A stretch of 30,423 nt of DNA from a virus, in the IMG/VR virus record IMGVR_UViG_3300036852_000302, positions 1 to 30,423 of that record. One strand, 5' to 3'. The notes beneath the pieces are model-generated. The model did no database searches. It saw nothing but the letters and a program-made list of their open reading frames with translations, and was not told where the DNA came from. The position numbers were made by a program, and so were the translations under genes. Shown here in pieces: positions 1 through 6,083 of the stretch. How positions within the stretch are numbered: the first letter of the stretch is position 1; each line of letters opens with the position of its first letter.

Positions 1-127
1 GGGCGCCCCAATAGCTCTAGTACGAATTCGTACGAAAGCTATTCCGATGACGACAAACCAGCCCGCAAAGAACCCGGCAACGTGAACGCCCAGATCGGCC
101 TCGCCGTAGGCGTCGGAGCGGGCACGG
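1..127. repeat. Left copy of 127-bp terminal direct repeat (circular junction)
   Basis: Identical base for base to 30297-30423. An exact overlap of this length at both contig ends is the usual mark of a closed circular assembly, and 127 is a common maximum k-mer, so the overlap is probably assembly redundancy and not a biological terminal repeat. The non-redundant circle is 30,296 bp. It could instead be a real short terminal repeat, but the coding frame of the ParB-like remnant runs straight through it, which favours circularity. Confidence 0.93.
10..43. repeat. 34-bp imperfect palindrome at the junction
   Basis: The centre GTACGAATTCGTAC (20-33) is a perfect palindrome. The outer arms AATAGCT (10-16) and AGCTATT (37-43) are also complementary, leaving two mismatched pairs out of 17. 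It lies inside the ParB-like remnant, so it may be a chance product of Ser/Asn-rich coding sequence, or a protein-binding or recombination site. The same palindrome is repeated at the right end because of the terminal overlap. Confidence 0.6.
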
Positions 128-390
128 GCGAAGGCCCGCCAAGGAGAGCGCACTGACCTAAAGAAGAACAAGAACATTCAGGCAAATTTGCCCGTAGGTT
201 CGGACAACATCGTCCCGTTCCCGGCCGAGAGCGCGCAGGTCCGCGACGAAGTCGCCAAGCAGGCCGGTATCAGCCCGCGCACGGCCTCCGACGCCATCAC
301 CGTCAAGGAGCGTGGCACACCTGAGGATTGGAAGGCCGTGACCAACGGCACCCCAACGCCACGGGGAGGGCCATGGCGCAGGGATTGGGT

Positions 391-412
391 GGTCCGGCCA
401 ATTGGCCGGACC
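391..412. repeat. Perfect 22-bp palindrome
   Basis: Each half is GGTCCGGCCAA and the second half is its exact reverse complement, with no spacer. It lies just past the stop of the minus-strand gene ending at 417 and downstream of the ParB-like remnant, that is, between convergent units. There is no T-run on either side, so it is not a classical intrinsic terminator. A regulator or recombinase site, or a cruciform, fits better. Confidence 0.75.
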
Positions 413-416
413 TTGG

Positions 417-605
417 CTAGGGTGATCTGTTCCCGTTGCCCAGATCACCCAGGACGCCGGACTTGGGCGGCGGCGGTTTCGACGGGTCCGCGATCTCCGC
501 CCAATACCGACAGTACTGTGCAAACCGCCTCCGCATAGCCGGTGCTGTCGCGTCAACGTCTTGGATTGTGAGACCCTCCAGCAGGGCGGAGATCTTGGAG
601 ATCAT
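417..605 (-). CDS. Small protein of unknown function
   Basis: A 62-residue protein beginning MISKISALLEGLTIQDVDA and containing a central basic/aromatic stretch (RRRFAQYCRYWAEIAD) and a proline-rich tail (PSKPPPPKSG). The ATG at 605 is preceded by GGGGAGG and overlaps the stop of the gene upstream (602-877), so the two are probably translationally coupled. It is the last gene of a four-gene minus-strand cluster. I do not recognise a family. Small proteins of this shape are common in the early accessory regions of proteobacterial phages. Confidence 0.65.
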   Translation of the reverse strand: MISKISALLEGLTIQDVDATAPAMRRRFAQYCRYWAEIADPSKPPPPKSGVLGDLGNGNRSP

Positions 606-877
606 TGGAGCGCCTCCCCATTGGTCTCCGGTGCTTCTGGGTGCATCGCGCAAGCCGGCTCCGGTTCGGTTGGTTCCTCGCCGAGCGCCATCTGAATGCG
701 CTCGACCGCGGCCTCCAAGCCCTTGGCTGTGAACCAAATCGACTGTGCCAGCGCGGTCTTGTCTTCGCCGCGCTCGATCATGAAGCCGAAGGCCAGATGG
801 AGCACGCTTGCCGCGGCTTCCAGCACGACGAGATCATCTTCGATCTTGATGTAGGCGAGCTTGAAGGGGTCGATCAT
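602..877 (-). CDS. Small protein of unknown function
   Basis: A 91-residue, mostly helical protein starting MIDPFKLAYIKIEDDLVVLE. The ATG at 877 follows GAGGAGG at good spacing, and the gene overlaps its neighbour upstream (874-1176) by four bases. It has two amphipathic helices (residues about 10-40 and 46-70) and an acidic, proline-rich C-terminus. No signal peptide or membrane segment is visible. Function is unknown; the operon layout suggests it is co-expressed with the three other minus-strand genes here. Confidence 0.7.
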   Translation of the reverse strand: MIDPFKLAYIKIEDDLVVLEAAASVLHLAFGFMIERGEDKTALAQSIWFTAKGLEAAVERIQMALGEEPTEPEPACAMHPEAPETNGEALQ

Positions 878-1176
878 GTGCGCGCCTCCTCGGCCTTGGG
901 CCACAGCAACGCGTGGAGCACGTTGACTTCATCGAGCGCCAGTCGCCCAAGCACGTCGATGGCGTCAGGGTATCCCGTGTCCCCGCAGGCGCTTGCGTTG
1001 CCTACGACCTCAAGGGCAATGACGAGGCCTTTGATGTTGCACAGGTGCTCCTGCGCATCGATCGAGACGGGGGTGCCGTACAGCCCCCTGTAGTCAGCGG
1101 CCTCCTGGCCGGTGAATGGGTTTGATATCGCCGCGACGGCTTCCGGGGGTGACAGGCTGGGGATGGGATGGGGCAT
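874..1176 (-). CDS. Small protein of unknown function
   Basis: A 100-residue protein starting MPHPIPSLSPPEAVAAISNP. The ATG at 1176 is chosen because AGGAGGAG lies just upstream. The body contains a helical segment with NIKGLVIALEVVG and DVLGRLALDEVNVLHALL. Stop and next start overlap (ATGA), so it is in one operon with 602-877 and 417-605. A long hairpin lies in its 5' leader (1216-1262). I do not recognise a family. Confidence 0.7.
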   Translation of the reverse strand: MPHPIPSLSPPEAVAAISNPFTGQEAADYRGLYGTPVSIDAQEHLCNIKGLVIALEVVGNASACGDTGYPDAIDVLGRLALDEVNVLHALLWPKAEEART

Positions 1177-1215
1177 GGGTACTCCTCCTACTCGGTTCAG
1201 TCTTAGCGAAAGGGA

Positions 1216-1262
1216 AGGCTGCCCAGCGCGCACGGTGCGGGAAATGACGCGCCGGGCAGCCT
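1216..1262 (-). terminator. Long hairpin between minus-strand genes; possible terminator or attenuator
   Basis: AGGCTGCCC (1216-1224) pairs with GGGCAGCCT (1254-1262), and inside these GCGCG (1226-1230) pairs with CGCGC (1248-1252). That gives 14 pairs around one mismatch and a 17-base loop. On the minus strand the stem is followed by TCCCTTTCGC, a weak T-rich stretch. It sits between the gene ending at 1306 and the start of the gene at 1176, so it could end the first transcript or act as a leader hairpin for the second. Confidence 0.5.
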
Positions 1263-1305
1263 CAGGCGCACCCCGGGGGGAGGTTGGGGTGGGCCATCTC
1301 GGTGG

Positions 1306-1536
1306 TCAGGCGTCGCTGAGCGCGTCCTCGATCTCGGCAGCGAGGCCGGGGCGGCCAAAGTAGTGCCGGAGCGCGTTGGCGAGGCGCGTGGCGTCGTGAA
1401 TGGTGCGCGTCTCCACGAAGGCCCTCAGCTCCTGCTGCAGCGTCATGTGCAGGACCGGAAACTCCGAGATCACGATCGCAGCCAGGTGGCCGACGATTGA
1501 CTCGGGGAGTTGGCGCTGATGGTCGGGCATGCACAT
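1306..1536 (-). CDS. Small protein of unknown function
   Basis: A 76-residue protein with MCMPDHQRQLPESIVGHLA at its start. A GAGGAG lies eight bases before the ATG at 1536; the ATG at 1530 is the alternative. The sequence is helical and ends RPGLAAEIEDALSDA. It is transcribed away from the regulator at 1676, and the shared 139-bp intergenic region holds the GATATC-containing operator, so the two directions are probably co-regulated. I do not recognise a family. Confidence 0.7.
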   Translation of the reverse strand: MCMPDHQRQLPESIVGHLAAIVISEFPVLHMTLQQELRAFVETRTIHDATRLANALRHYFGRPGLAAEIEDALSDA

Positions 1537-1595
1537 GAAGCGAACTCCTCGAACAGCAATGTGTGGCGGTCCCTTGCTTGGGACGTAGGGGGCAT

Positions 1596-1621
1596 GATAT
1601 CTCTGGGCATCAGAAGATATC
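1596..1621. promoter_or_regulatory. Inverted repeat GATATCT/AGATATC, candidate operator
   Basis: GATATCT (1596-1602) and AGATATC (1615-1621) are perfect inverted arms with a 12-base spacer, in the divergent intergenic region. A third GATATC sits in the palindrome at 1638-1653. The cluster fits binding by a small DNA-binding protein such as the adjacent one at 1676. Confidence 0.5.
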
Positions 1622-1637
1622 AAGCACATTCTGCAAT

Positions 1638-1653
1638 CGGGTGATATCACCCG
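1638..1653. promoter_or_regulatory. Perfect 16-bp palindrome CGGGTGATATCACCCG, candidate operator
   Basis: It lies 22 bases upstream of the start of the gene at 1676. The left flank plus half-site, AATCGGGTG, occurs again at 16541-16549, upstream of another small putative DNA-binding gene, where the opposite arm CACCCGA follows after 14 bases. This suggests a shared regulator. Confidence 0.6.
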
Positions 1654-1675
1654 GTACATGAGGAAGGACGAGAAG

Positions 1676-1882
1676 ATGAGTGAGCGGGCTCTGGTGCGGT
1701 TCAAGCCGTCACTTGGCAAACTCATTGACCGGTGGCGCCACACTCAGTTGGACGCACCGTCAAGGCCTGATGCCATTAGGAGGCTGACCGCGATTGCGCT
1801 CAAGGCCGCCGGACTGTCCGACGATGGCGGCGACGGCGAGGCCAAGGCGAAGAAGCCGGCCAAGGGAGGCCGCAAGCCATGA
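1676..1882 (+). CDS. Small basic protein, possible ribbon-helix-helix-type regulator
   Basis: A 68-residue protein starting MSERALVRFKPSLGKLIDRW. The ATG at 1676 is preferred over 1658 because AGGAAGGA lies at the right distance. The N-terminal strand RALVRFKPS, followed by helix LGKLIDRWRH and then PDAIRRLTAIALKAAG, follows the strand-helix-helix order of small ribbon-helix-helix proteins. The C-terminus is Lys-rich (KAKKPAKGGRK). A perfect palindrome lies just upstream, as expected for autoregulation. The family is inferred from pattern only. It overlaps the next gene by four bases (ATGA). Confidence 0.6.
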   Translation: MSERALVRFKPSLGKLIDRWRHTQLDAPSRPDAIRRLTAIALKAAGLSDDGGDGEAKAKKPAKGGRKP

Positions 1883-2148
1883 CCATCGAGCAAGCCGCAG
1901 AGCGGCTCAAGGAGCTGCCGGGTGACTGGTGGTGGAGCATCGGCCTCTGCAACCGCACGGCCCACGCCACCGTTGCGCCGGACTACGCTCCCAGCGACGA
2001 GATGCGCGCGTTCGACGAGCGGTTCAACGCTGGCTTCGATGCCGACCTTCGCCACGTCGCGGGGCACTACCGCACGCCCGCCGAGGCGCTGTTGGCAGCG
2101 ATCGAGAAGGCGAAGGTAGCTGTGGCAGCTTGGGAGGCTCAGCGGTAG
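1879..2148 (+). CDS. Small protein of unknown function
   Basis: An 89-residue protein starting MTIEQAAERLKELPGDWWWS. It overlaps the upstream regulator by four bases and should be co-translated with it. The central part is rich in His, Arg and Asp (RAFDERFNAGFDADLRHVAG) and the C-terminus is a long Ala-rich helix. I do not recognise a family. The coupling suggests a partner of the putative regulator, but it lacks obvious toxin or antitoxin hallmarks. Confidence 0.65.
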   Translation: MTIEQAAERLKELPGDWWWSIGLCNRTAHATVAPDYAPSDEMRAFDERFNAGFDADLRHVAGHYRTPAEALLAAIEKAKVAVAAWEAQR

Positions 2149-2163
2149 GCGCCGCCTGTTGTT

Positions 2164-2284
2164 GCCCTGTTGAAACAGGGCTGTGGACAGATGTCCGCAA
2201 TCTGACGGAAAACGTCCGTCCATCTGTGATAGTATGTAGAGGCTCACAACGCGAAACGCGCCCGAGGATGTCTCCTGCGGGCGC
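2164..2284. promoter_or_regulatory. Hairpin-rich leader, candidate origin or control region
   Basis: Several stems lie in about 120 bases: GCCCTGT-TGAA-ACAGGGC (2164-2181); TGTGGACA-GA-TGTCCGCA with one wobble pair (2182-2199); GACGG/CCGTC (2204-2220); and GCGCCCGAGGA-TGTC-TCCT-G-CGGGCGC (2258-2284), eleven pairs with one bulged G. None has a following T-run, so they are not simple terminators. TGATAGTAT at 2227-2235 resembles an extended -10. The cluster sits right before the candidate replication initiator, so it may be its control region or an origin. Confidence 0.5.
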
Positions 2285-2362
2285 GCTCGCGTATCCAGTT
2301 CAGTTCCCAAAGTTGCGTTGCGTCACCCCTGACCCAAGCTCAACCGTAGGGACTAAATCTCC

Positions 2363-3934
2363 ATGTTGAATACTCTGAACTCCCCCGAAGCGCAAGCCCA
2401 GCCCGAGGGCGATGCACAGGCCCCGATGGCGATGGGGCCGGCGATCGAGGCGGCAATCATACCGGACGAGGAGATGCAGCTGCGCGTCTTCCGAGCCGCT
2501 GTCGACGCCATCGTGAGGCTGCCTGGAGTGTCATGGGCGGACAAGGGGTTCCTCGTTGCCTTGGTCTGCCGGCTCGATTTCGCCAGGGGTGTGCTCGCCG
2601 ATTCCCACGAGTGGCTCGCGAAGTGGTTCAGGTCGAGCAAGGGCGCCATCAGGAAGCGGCGCGAGGCCTTGGCCTCGGCTGGGCACACCATCGAACGACA
2701 GATTCAGGACGAGGTAAACGGCGGCAATCTGACCAGTGAGATCGCGTTGCCGATGCTCGCCAAGGTGGCTCTTGATGTGGCTGCCAAGGGAGGGGTGTCC
2801 GAAAACGGGCATAGGGGGTGCCCGAAATCGGACACCAATAAGGTTGGAGTCTCACCTGATAGGGAAATAACTAAACAGCACGCAACGCTCTCTGGCGAGA
2901 GCGGCCCGCTGGCTGAAAGGAAATTTGAGCCAAAGAAGCTGAAGTCATGGAAGGCGGACGCCTACTGGCGCGAGAGAGGTTTCACCTACAACGGCGAGAT
3001 CAAGATGGAGGAGTGGTCCCTGGACTACTGGCGCGCCCGCCTCGGTCACCACGGTGGAGCCCCGGACCACGTCGCCACGGCAGCATCGTATCTACAGGTT
3101 ATCGAGCTTGCCCACGAACTGGGGGCCACCCTTCGCCTGGGCCACCCCGGCTGCATCGTCAATGCCCTGGCCTACCGGGTGGCCGCGGCCCACGGCAAGG
3201 GCAAGGAGATCGGCTCGATCGCCTTCATCGCCCAGCGCCTCTCGCGCCTTTGCGACGAAGGGGACGACACCTGGATCTACGACTTGCCGTTTCAAATCTC
3301 TCAGGATCGGCAGGAGCGAGCGGTGCAGCTCGCCAACAAGGCGCTGGCTGCCATGGACAAGGCCAATATCCGCGCCGCCCGTCGCAAACTGCTCGCAACC
3401 GCGGGCATCGAGGAGATGGACGCCCGGATTGAGCATTACGGGCACGATATCGTTGACGATGGCATAGCCCGAGAGGTCGCCGCCGGTGCGCCTCAGCTTG
3501 GCGATGGGTACTCAATCGCCGGCTGGTCATGGTTCGATGATGCTATCAAGGCCGCGCGCGCCGCGCGCCAGGAGCGGTCGCGCAAACCGACACAGGGGCG
3601 TCGGATGATGACGGACGCCGAGATGCGGGCGGAATGGGCTCGGCAGCGAACGGTGGCAGCGGAGAAGCTTGCGACCATGCGCGAGATCGCAGCGGCCGGC
3701 ATCGAGCAACTGAAGGCTGCCGGCATCGAGGCCGAAGAGCACAGGCTTCTGATCACATCAGAGGTCAACGACCTCGCCAGCAGGCTACATCGAGCCGCGG
3801 ACAAGCGGCAGGTGCTTACGGCCGTGGTCGAGCGCTTCCTGGCCGCGCCACACAGGCGCGATGTCAAAGGGTGGTCGAACCTCCACAAGGCATTCGACGC
3901 TGTGCTTGCCGAGACGTCCAAGGCGTCGGCATAA
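2363..3934 (+). CDS. Candidate replication initiator (helix-turn-helix protein)
   Basis: A 523-residue soluble protein. Residues about 50-110 (LPGVSWADKGFLVALVCRLD and AKWFRSSKGAIRKRREALAS) look like a winged helix-turn-helix of the type found in plasmid and phage replication initiators. A middle region (about 190-260) is rich in Trp and Tyr, and the C-terminal third (about 395-500) is mostly long charged helices. No nuclease, ATPase or primase motif is visible, so it would act as a DNA-binding initiator together with the primase and helicase at 12115-14306. A hairpin cluster lies directly upstream. The role is inferred from domain pattern and position; a transcriptional regulator is the main alternative. 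Confidence 0.6.
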   Translation: MLNTLNSPEAQAQPEGDAQAPMAMGPAIEAAIIPDEEMQLRVFRAAVDAIVRLPGVSWADKGFLVALVCRLDFARGVLADSHEWLAKWFRSSKGAIRKRREALASAGHTIERQIQDEVNGGNLTSEIALPMLAKVALDVAAKGGVSENGHRGCPKSDTNKVGVSPDREITKQHATLSGESGPLAERKFEPKKLKSWKADAYWRERGFTYNGEIKMEEWSLDYWRARLGHHGGAPDHVATAASYLQVIELAHELGATLRLGHPGCIVNALAYRVAAAHGKGKEIGSIAFIAQRLSRLCDEGDDTWIYDLPFQISQDRQERAVQLANKALAAMDKANIRAARRKLLATAGIEEMDARIEHYGHDIVDDGIAREVAAGAPQLGDGYSIAGWSWFDDAIKAARAARQERSRKPTQGRRMMTDAEMRAEWARQRTVAAEKLATMREIAAAGIEQLKAAGIEAEEHRLLITSEVNDLASRLHRAADKRQVLTAVVERFLAAPHRRDVKGWSNLHKAFDAVLAETSKASA

Positions 3935-3964
3935 GGTGCAAGGGTTGGAAGAGGAGACGATCCG

Positions 3965-4192
3965 ATGCCAAAGTTGCAACGCTCTGGGGAGCCTGACTTC
4001 GGACACTCCGAAGATATGATCCGCCACTACTGGCATCCGGGGTACGGACACGTGGCAACCCGATCGCAGCGCTCGGGGAGCTTTACCCTGATCTCGGTCG
4101 TGGCTGACTTCTTGCCCCAGGAGCCAACCGCCAAGCCCAAGCGCCGCAAGCGCGCCGCTGCCGAGCCGGGGAAAGCACGGAGGCAGGCGTGA
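3965..4192 (+). CDS. Small protein of unknown function
   Basis: A 75-residue protein starting MPKLQRSGEPDFGHSEDMIR, with AGAGGAG before the ATG at 3965. The first half is His- and aromatic-rich (MIRHYWHPGYGHVATRS). The C-terminus is a basic tail (KPKRRKRAAAEPGKARRQA) that would suit nucleic-acid binding. It lies 30 bases after the candidate initiator and is probably in the same transcript. Family unknown. Confidence 0.6.
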   Translation: MPKLQRSGEPDFGHSEDMIRHYWHPGYGHVATRSQRSGSFTLISVVADFLPQEPTAKPKRRKRAAAEPGKARRQA

Positions 4193-4231
4193 GCGCAACG
4201 CCGAGTTGCTCAAGCAGGCCAAGGGGCTCAA

Positions 4232-4513
4232 ATGACCCGCCGCTTCGCAGCCCGCCGCAGCCTCGACCGCGAGCAAGGGGGCTGCATCGACTTCGACGCC
4301 GCGCTGGAGGCGTACATCTTCGGCGGAGACGCCGAGGAGCTGCTGCGCGCCGCCGGCAACGTGCTGGGATCGACCATACCGCTGGACCCGGAGCACGCCG
4401 AGGCCATCGCCGCGCTCACCGGCTGTCACCGCGAACTCCTGGACTACGACGATGCTGGCAGAGCCGTGCGGCGCTGGTTCGCCACCATGGCGGAGCCCGG
4501 CGCGAGGCATTGA
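4232..4513 (+). CDS. Small protein of unknown function
   Basis: A 93-residue acidic helical protein starting MTRRFAARRSLDREQGGCID. AAGGGG precedes the ATG at 4232. Residues 20-75 form likely helices around DAALEAYIFGGDAEELLRA and PEHAEAIAALTG. There is no recognisable domain. It belongs to the run of same-strand small genes after the candidate initiator. Confidence 0.6.
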   Translation: MTRRFAARRSLDREQGGCIDFDAALEAYIFGGDAEELLRAAGNVLGSTIPLDPEHAEAIAALTGCHRELLDYDDAGRAVRRWFATMAEPGARH

Positions 4514-4565
4514 CGGAGTGCCGGCCAGTTGAGATGCCGGCTTCCACCCTGTAGACTTACACACC

Positions 4566-4790
4566 ATGGACTTCGAGATCCTCGGCGACATCTCTCAGGT
4601 CGAGACGATCGCCAAGGGAGCAGGGGTCCGAGACCGAGCGCGACTGCGGCGGACCTACGGCGGCAGCCGATGGCTCAAGAAGAAGGGTATCGCCCGCGTC
4701 CGGCTGCCCAACGGGAGGGTCAGTGACGAGGAGTTGCACTGGTACGAGGCCCACGGCGTCGGGCGAGTCGAGTTCAAGATAAAGCGTTGA
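4566..4790 (+). CDS. Conserved-type small phage/mobile-element protein
   Basis: A 74-residue protein starting MDFEILGDISQVETIAKGAG and ending with HWYEAHGVGRVEFKIKR. The arrangement ETIA-x-G-x-G-x-R, RWLKKKG-IARVRL and ELHWYEAHG is a pattern I recall from a widespread family of short uncharacterised proteins in proteobacterial genomes and prophages; I cannot name the family. The following gene starts almost immediately, suggesting a two-gene unit. Function unknown. Confidence 0.75.
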   Translation: MDFEILGDISQVETIAKGAGVRDRARLRRTYGGSRWLKKKGIARVRLPNGRVSDEELHWYEAHGVGRVEFKIKR

Positions 4791-4798
4791 GATCCACC

Positions 4799-5038
4799 AT
4801 GGCCAAGAAGCACCTCGTCGTCTGCATCTCCAACGAAGGCTACCCGGCCTCTCTTGAGGCGCGGAAGATTTACGTCTCGATCGAGGACCCCGACGCAGAG
4901 AAGGACGGGCTCATCCGTGTCATCGACGAGAGCGGCGAGGACTATCTGTTTTCGAAGGCGCGCTTCAGGCCGGTCGAGCTGTCCCCCTCCGTCAAGAGGG
5001 CGGTGCTGGCCGCTCCGGCTTCCGCCACCGCCGGCTAG
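4799..5038 (+). CDS. Conserved-type small protein of unknown function
   Basis: A 79-residue protein starting MAKKHLVVCISNEGYPASLE. The pattern NEGY-x-ASLE-x-RKIY, then D-x-EAEK-x-G-IRVIDESGEDYL-F and FRPVELSPSVKRAVL is one I recall from a common bacterial and phage family, probably a small beta-barrel-like protein. It overlaps or abuts 4566-4790: a TTG start at 4787 would overlap the previous stop, but ATG 4799 gives the conserved N-terminus. I do not assign a function. The two genes together look like a compact cassette. Confidence 0.75.
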   Translation: MAKKHLVVCISNEGYPASLEARKIYVSIEDPDAEKDGLIRVIDESGEDYLFSKARFRPVELSPSVKRAVLAAPASATAG

Positions 5039-5209
5039 CCCCGCGCATTAACCAGCCGCGTTGCATATAACAACACGCCAGAGGGCTCCTGGGCGGCCGC
5101 TCGCGCTCCCAGCGCCGTGAGCCCGTCAATCTCCCTGGTGCCCGCCAGCGGCCCACGCCAGCGAGGCGCAGCCGCATTCCAAGGGGAGGGGCCGGGGCTG
5201 CGGGCGTAT

Positions 5210-5262
5210 TGGTGGAAGCGGCTGGATTCGAACCAGCGTCACCGAGACGCTTGTGGCCTCGG
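5210..5262 (-). other. tRNA 3'-end-like sequence, candidate attP core
   Basis: Read on the minus strand, a perfect T-arm GCTGG-TTCGAAT-CCAGC is followed by acceptor strand CGCTTCC, discriminator A and CCA (5210-5237). Upstream, CCGAG/CTCGG enclose an 11-base loop, which is not a normal anticodon loop, and no matching 5' acceptor or D-arm is convincing. So this is a partial tRNA, not a working gene. Phages that integrate into tRNA genes carry exactly such a 3' part in attP, and the integrase gene starts 1.1 kb away. I see no gene in 5039-5442 apart from this. The identity of the host tRNA is not resolved. Confidence 0.5.
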
Positions 5263-5442
5263 AGAGTTGCTTCTCGCGCAGATTGCGCGCTGCATCGCTT
5301 TCGTATTGCATGCAAACGTTCCACTCTTTCACGGCGGGGCCGTCAACATGGGTGGGCCTGTCGTCCACATCTTTGAGCGAGATGCCGACGGCCGGCGCGC
5401 TCCTCGATGGCGCGGAGCACGATTTCCGGGTAGGTGGAAGGG

Positions 5443-5946
5443 ATGGGACGACGACGCAAAATGCCGCGCCTCAACTGGCGGGAGCGCCTGCCAGGCTGGG
5501 TGCCTTGGTCGCGTCAGGAAACCGGTTATGGAATTGTCAACAAACCGGTTTCATTCGAAACCGGTTGTGGAATGGTTGAGCCACAACATCCTGTTGTTGC
5601 TGAGCTAAAACCGGTTTCCGACGTTGAAGCACTACGCGCCGAGATGGAGGCCGGCTCCCCTGTCTTCCACGCCCGGTATCTGCTGGCGCATCTTCAGGTT
5701 CAGGGCTACGCAGGGACGAGTCTGACCAGCCTCAGCGTCCGCGACAACGCCTACCCCAAGCTCTGCACCGAGCGCGGCTGGGAGCCGCTCCCCTGGCACG
5801 GCCCCCAGGGCGTCGGAAAGCACCTAGGCCTGCTCTGTGGCGGGAGGCCGATCAGGCCAGGGCCAGATGGCAAGCCGACACGAGGCTATGCGATACCGGC
5901 TGCGGTGGTCGAGCTCGCCGCCGCGAAGCGGGAGCGGACCGGGTGA
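5443..5946 (+). CDS. Unknown protein with embedded AAACCGGTT sites
   Basis: A 167-residue protein. The ATG at 5443 is preceded by AGGTGGAAGG; a GTG at 5434 is possible. The N-terminal 60 residues are low in predicted order and are encoded by the repeated AAACCGGTT motif (TGYG, KPVSFETG, KPVSD). The rest (VEALRAEMEAGSPVFHARYL onward, ending in a Pro/Gly-rich C-terminus with GRPIRPGPDGKPTRGYAIPA) looks like a folded domain of unknown kind. It sits between the candidate attP and the integrase, where excision or regulatory genes are common. The N-terminal part may be non-coding DNA that happens to stay open, with the true start further in (for example near residue 61). Confidence 0.5.
   Translation: MGRRRKMPRLNWRERLPGWVPWSRQETGYGIVNKPVSFETGCGMVEPQHPVVAELKPVSDVEALRAEMEAGSPVFHARYLLAHLQVQGYAGTSLTSLSVRDNAYPKLCTERGWEPLPWHGPQGVGKHLGLLCGGRPIRPGPDGKPTRGYAIPAAVVELAAAKRERTG
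5519..5617. repeat. Four copies of AAACCGGTT palindromic motif
   Basis: Copies at 5519-5527, 5542-5551, 5558-5566 and 5607-5617 share the 8-bp palindrome AACCGGTT. Motif starts are 23, 16 and 50 bases apart. A tight cluster of four in 100 bases of GC-rich DNA, between attP-like DNA and the integrase, suggests binding sites for a recombination accessory protein or regulator. Confidence 0.7.
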
Positions 5947-5973
5947 CTCGCCCCCCGCGCCCGGTGGAACCGA

Positions 5974-6012
5974 CGCATCCTTTAATAGCGTCCGGGCTTA
6001 TTAAAGGATGCG
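5974..6012. repeat. Perfect 14-bp inverted repeat with 11-base spacer
   Basis: CGCATCCTTTAATA (5974-5987) and TATTAAAGGATGCG (5999-6012) are exact reverse complements around GCGTCCGGGCT. No T-run follows. It lies after the stop at 5946 and before the integrase. It could be a recombinase core-type site, an operator, or a factor-independent stem that ends transcription from 5443-5946. Confidence 0.75.
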
Positions 6013-6083
6013 CAAAAGCGCGCGCCGGCGCCCGTAGGGGTTGCCGCTGAAACCGGCGAGCCCGACGATGTCTGGGGACAAAA

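Larger units (their letters stand above)
1..538 (+). pseudogene. Remnant of ParB-like accessory protein (C-terminal modules)
   Basis: This continues the fragment that begins near 30213. Reading frame 1 runs to a TGA at 154-156 and encodes a polar linker followed by VNAQIGLAVGVGAGTGEGP, which resembles the start of the HTH repeat seen after the nuclease-like domain of phage and plasmid ParB-like proteins. A second, similar module continues in another frame from about 158 (possible TTG start at 188): it contains VRDEVAKQAGISPRTASDAI and then ERGTPEDWKAV, typical of the same family. The two modules in adjacent frames suggest one gene broken by a frameshift. From about position 360 the translation loses family character, although the frame stays open to 538. 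No N-terminal ParB nuclease domain is present. I infer a decaying gene; a sequencing indel is the other explanation. Confidence 0.55.

Noticed and set aside
391-412. Calling the 22-bp palindrome an intrinsic terminator
   Set aside because: No T-run on either strand and no loop.
5200-5320. A full tRNA gene on the minus strand
   Set aside because: Only the T-arm, acceptor 3' strand and CCA are convincing. A 5' strand with 6 of 7 pairs exists (GAAAGCG) but no proper D-arm or 7-base anticodon loop fits between.
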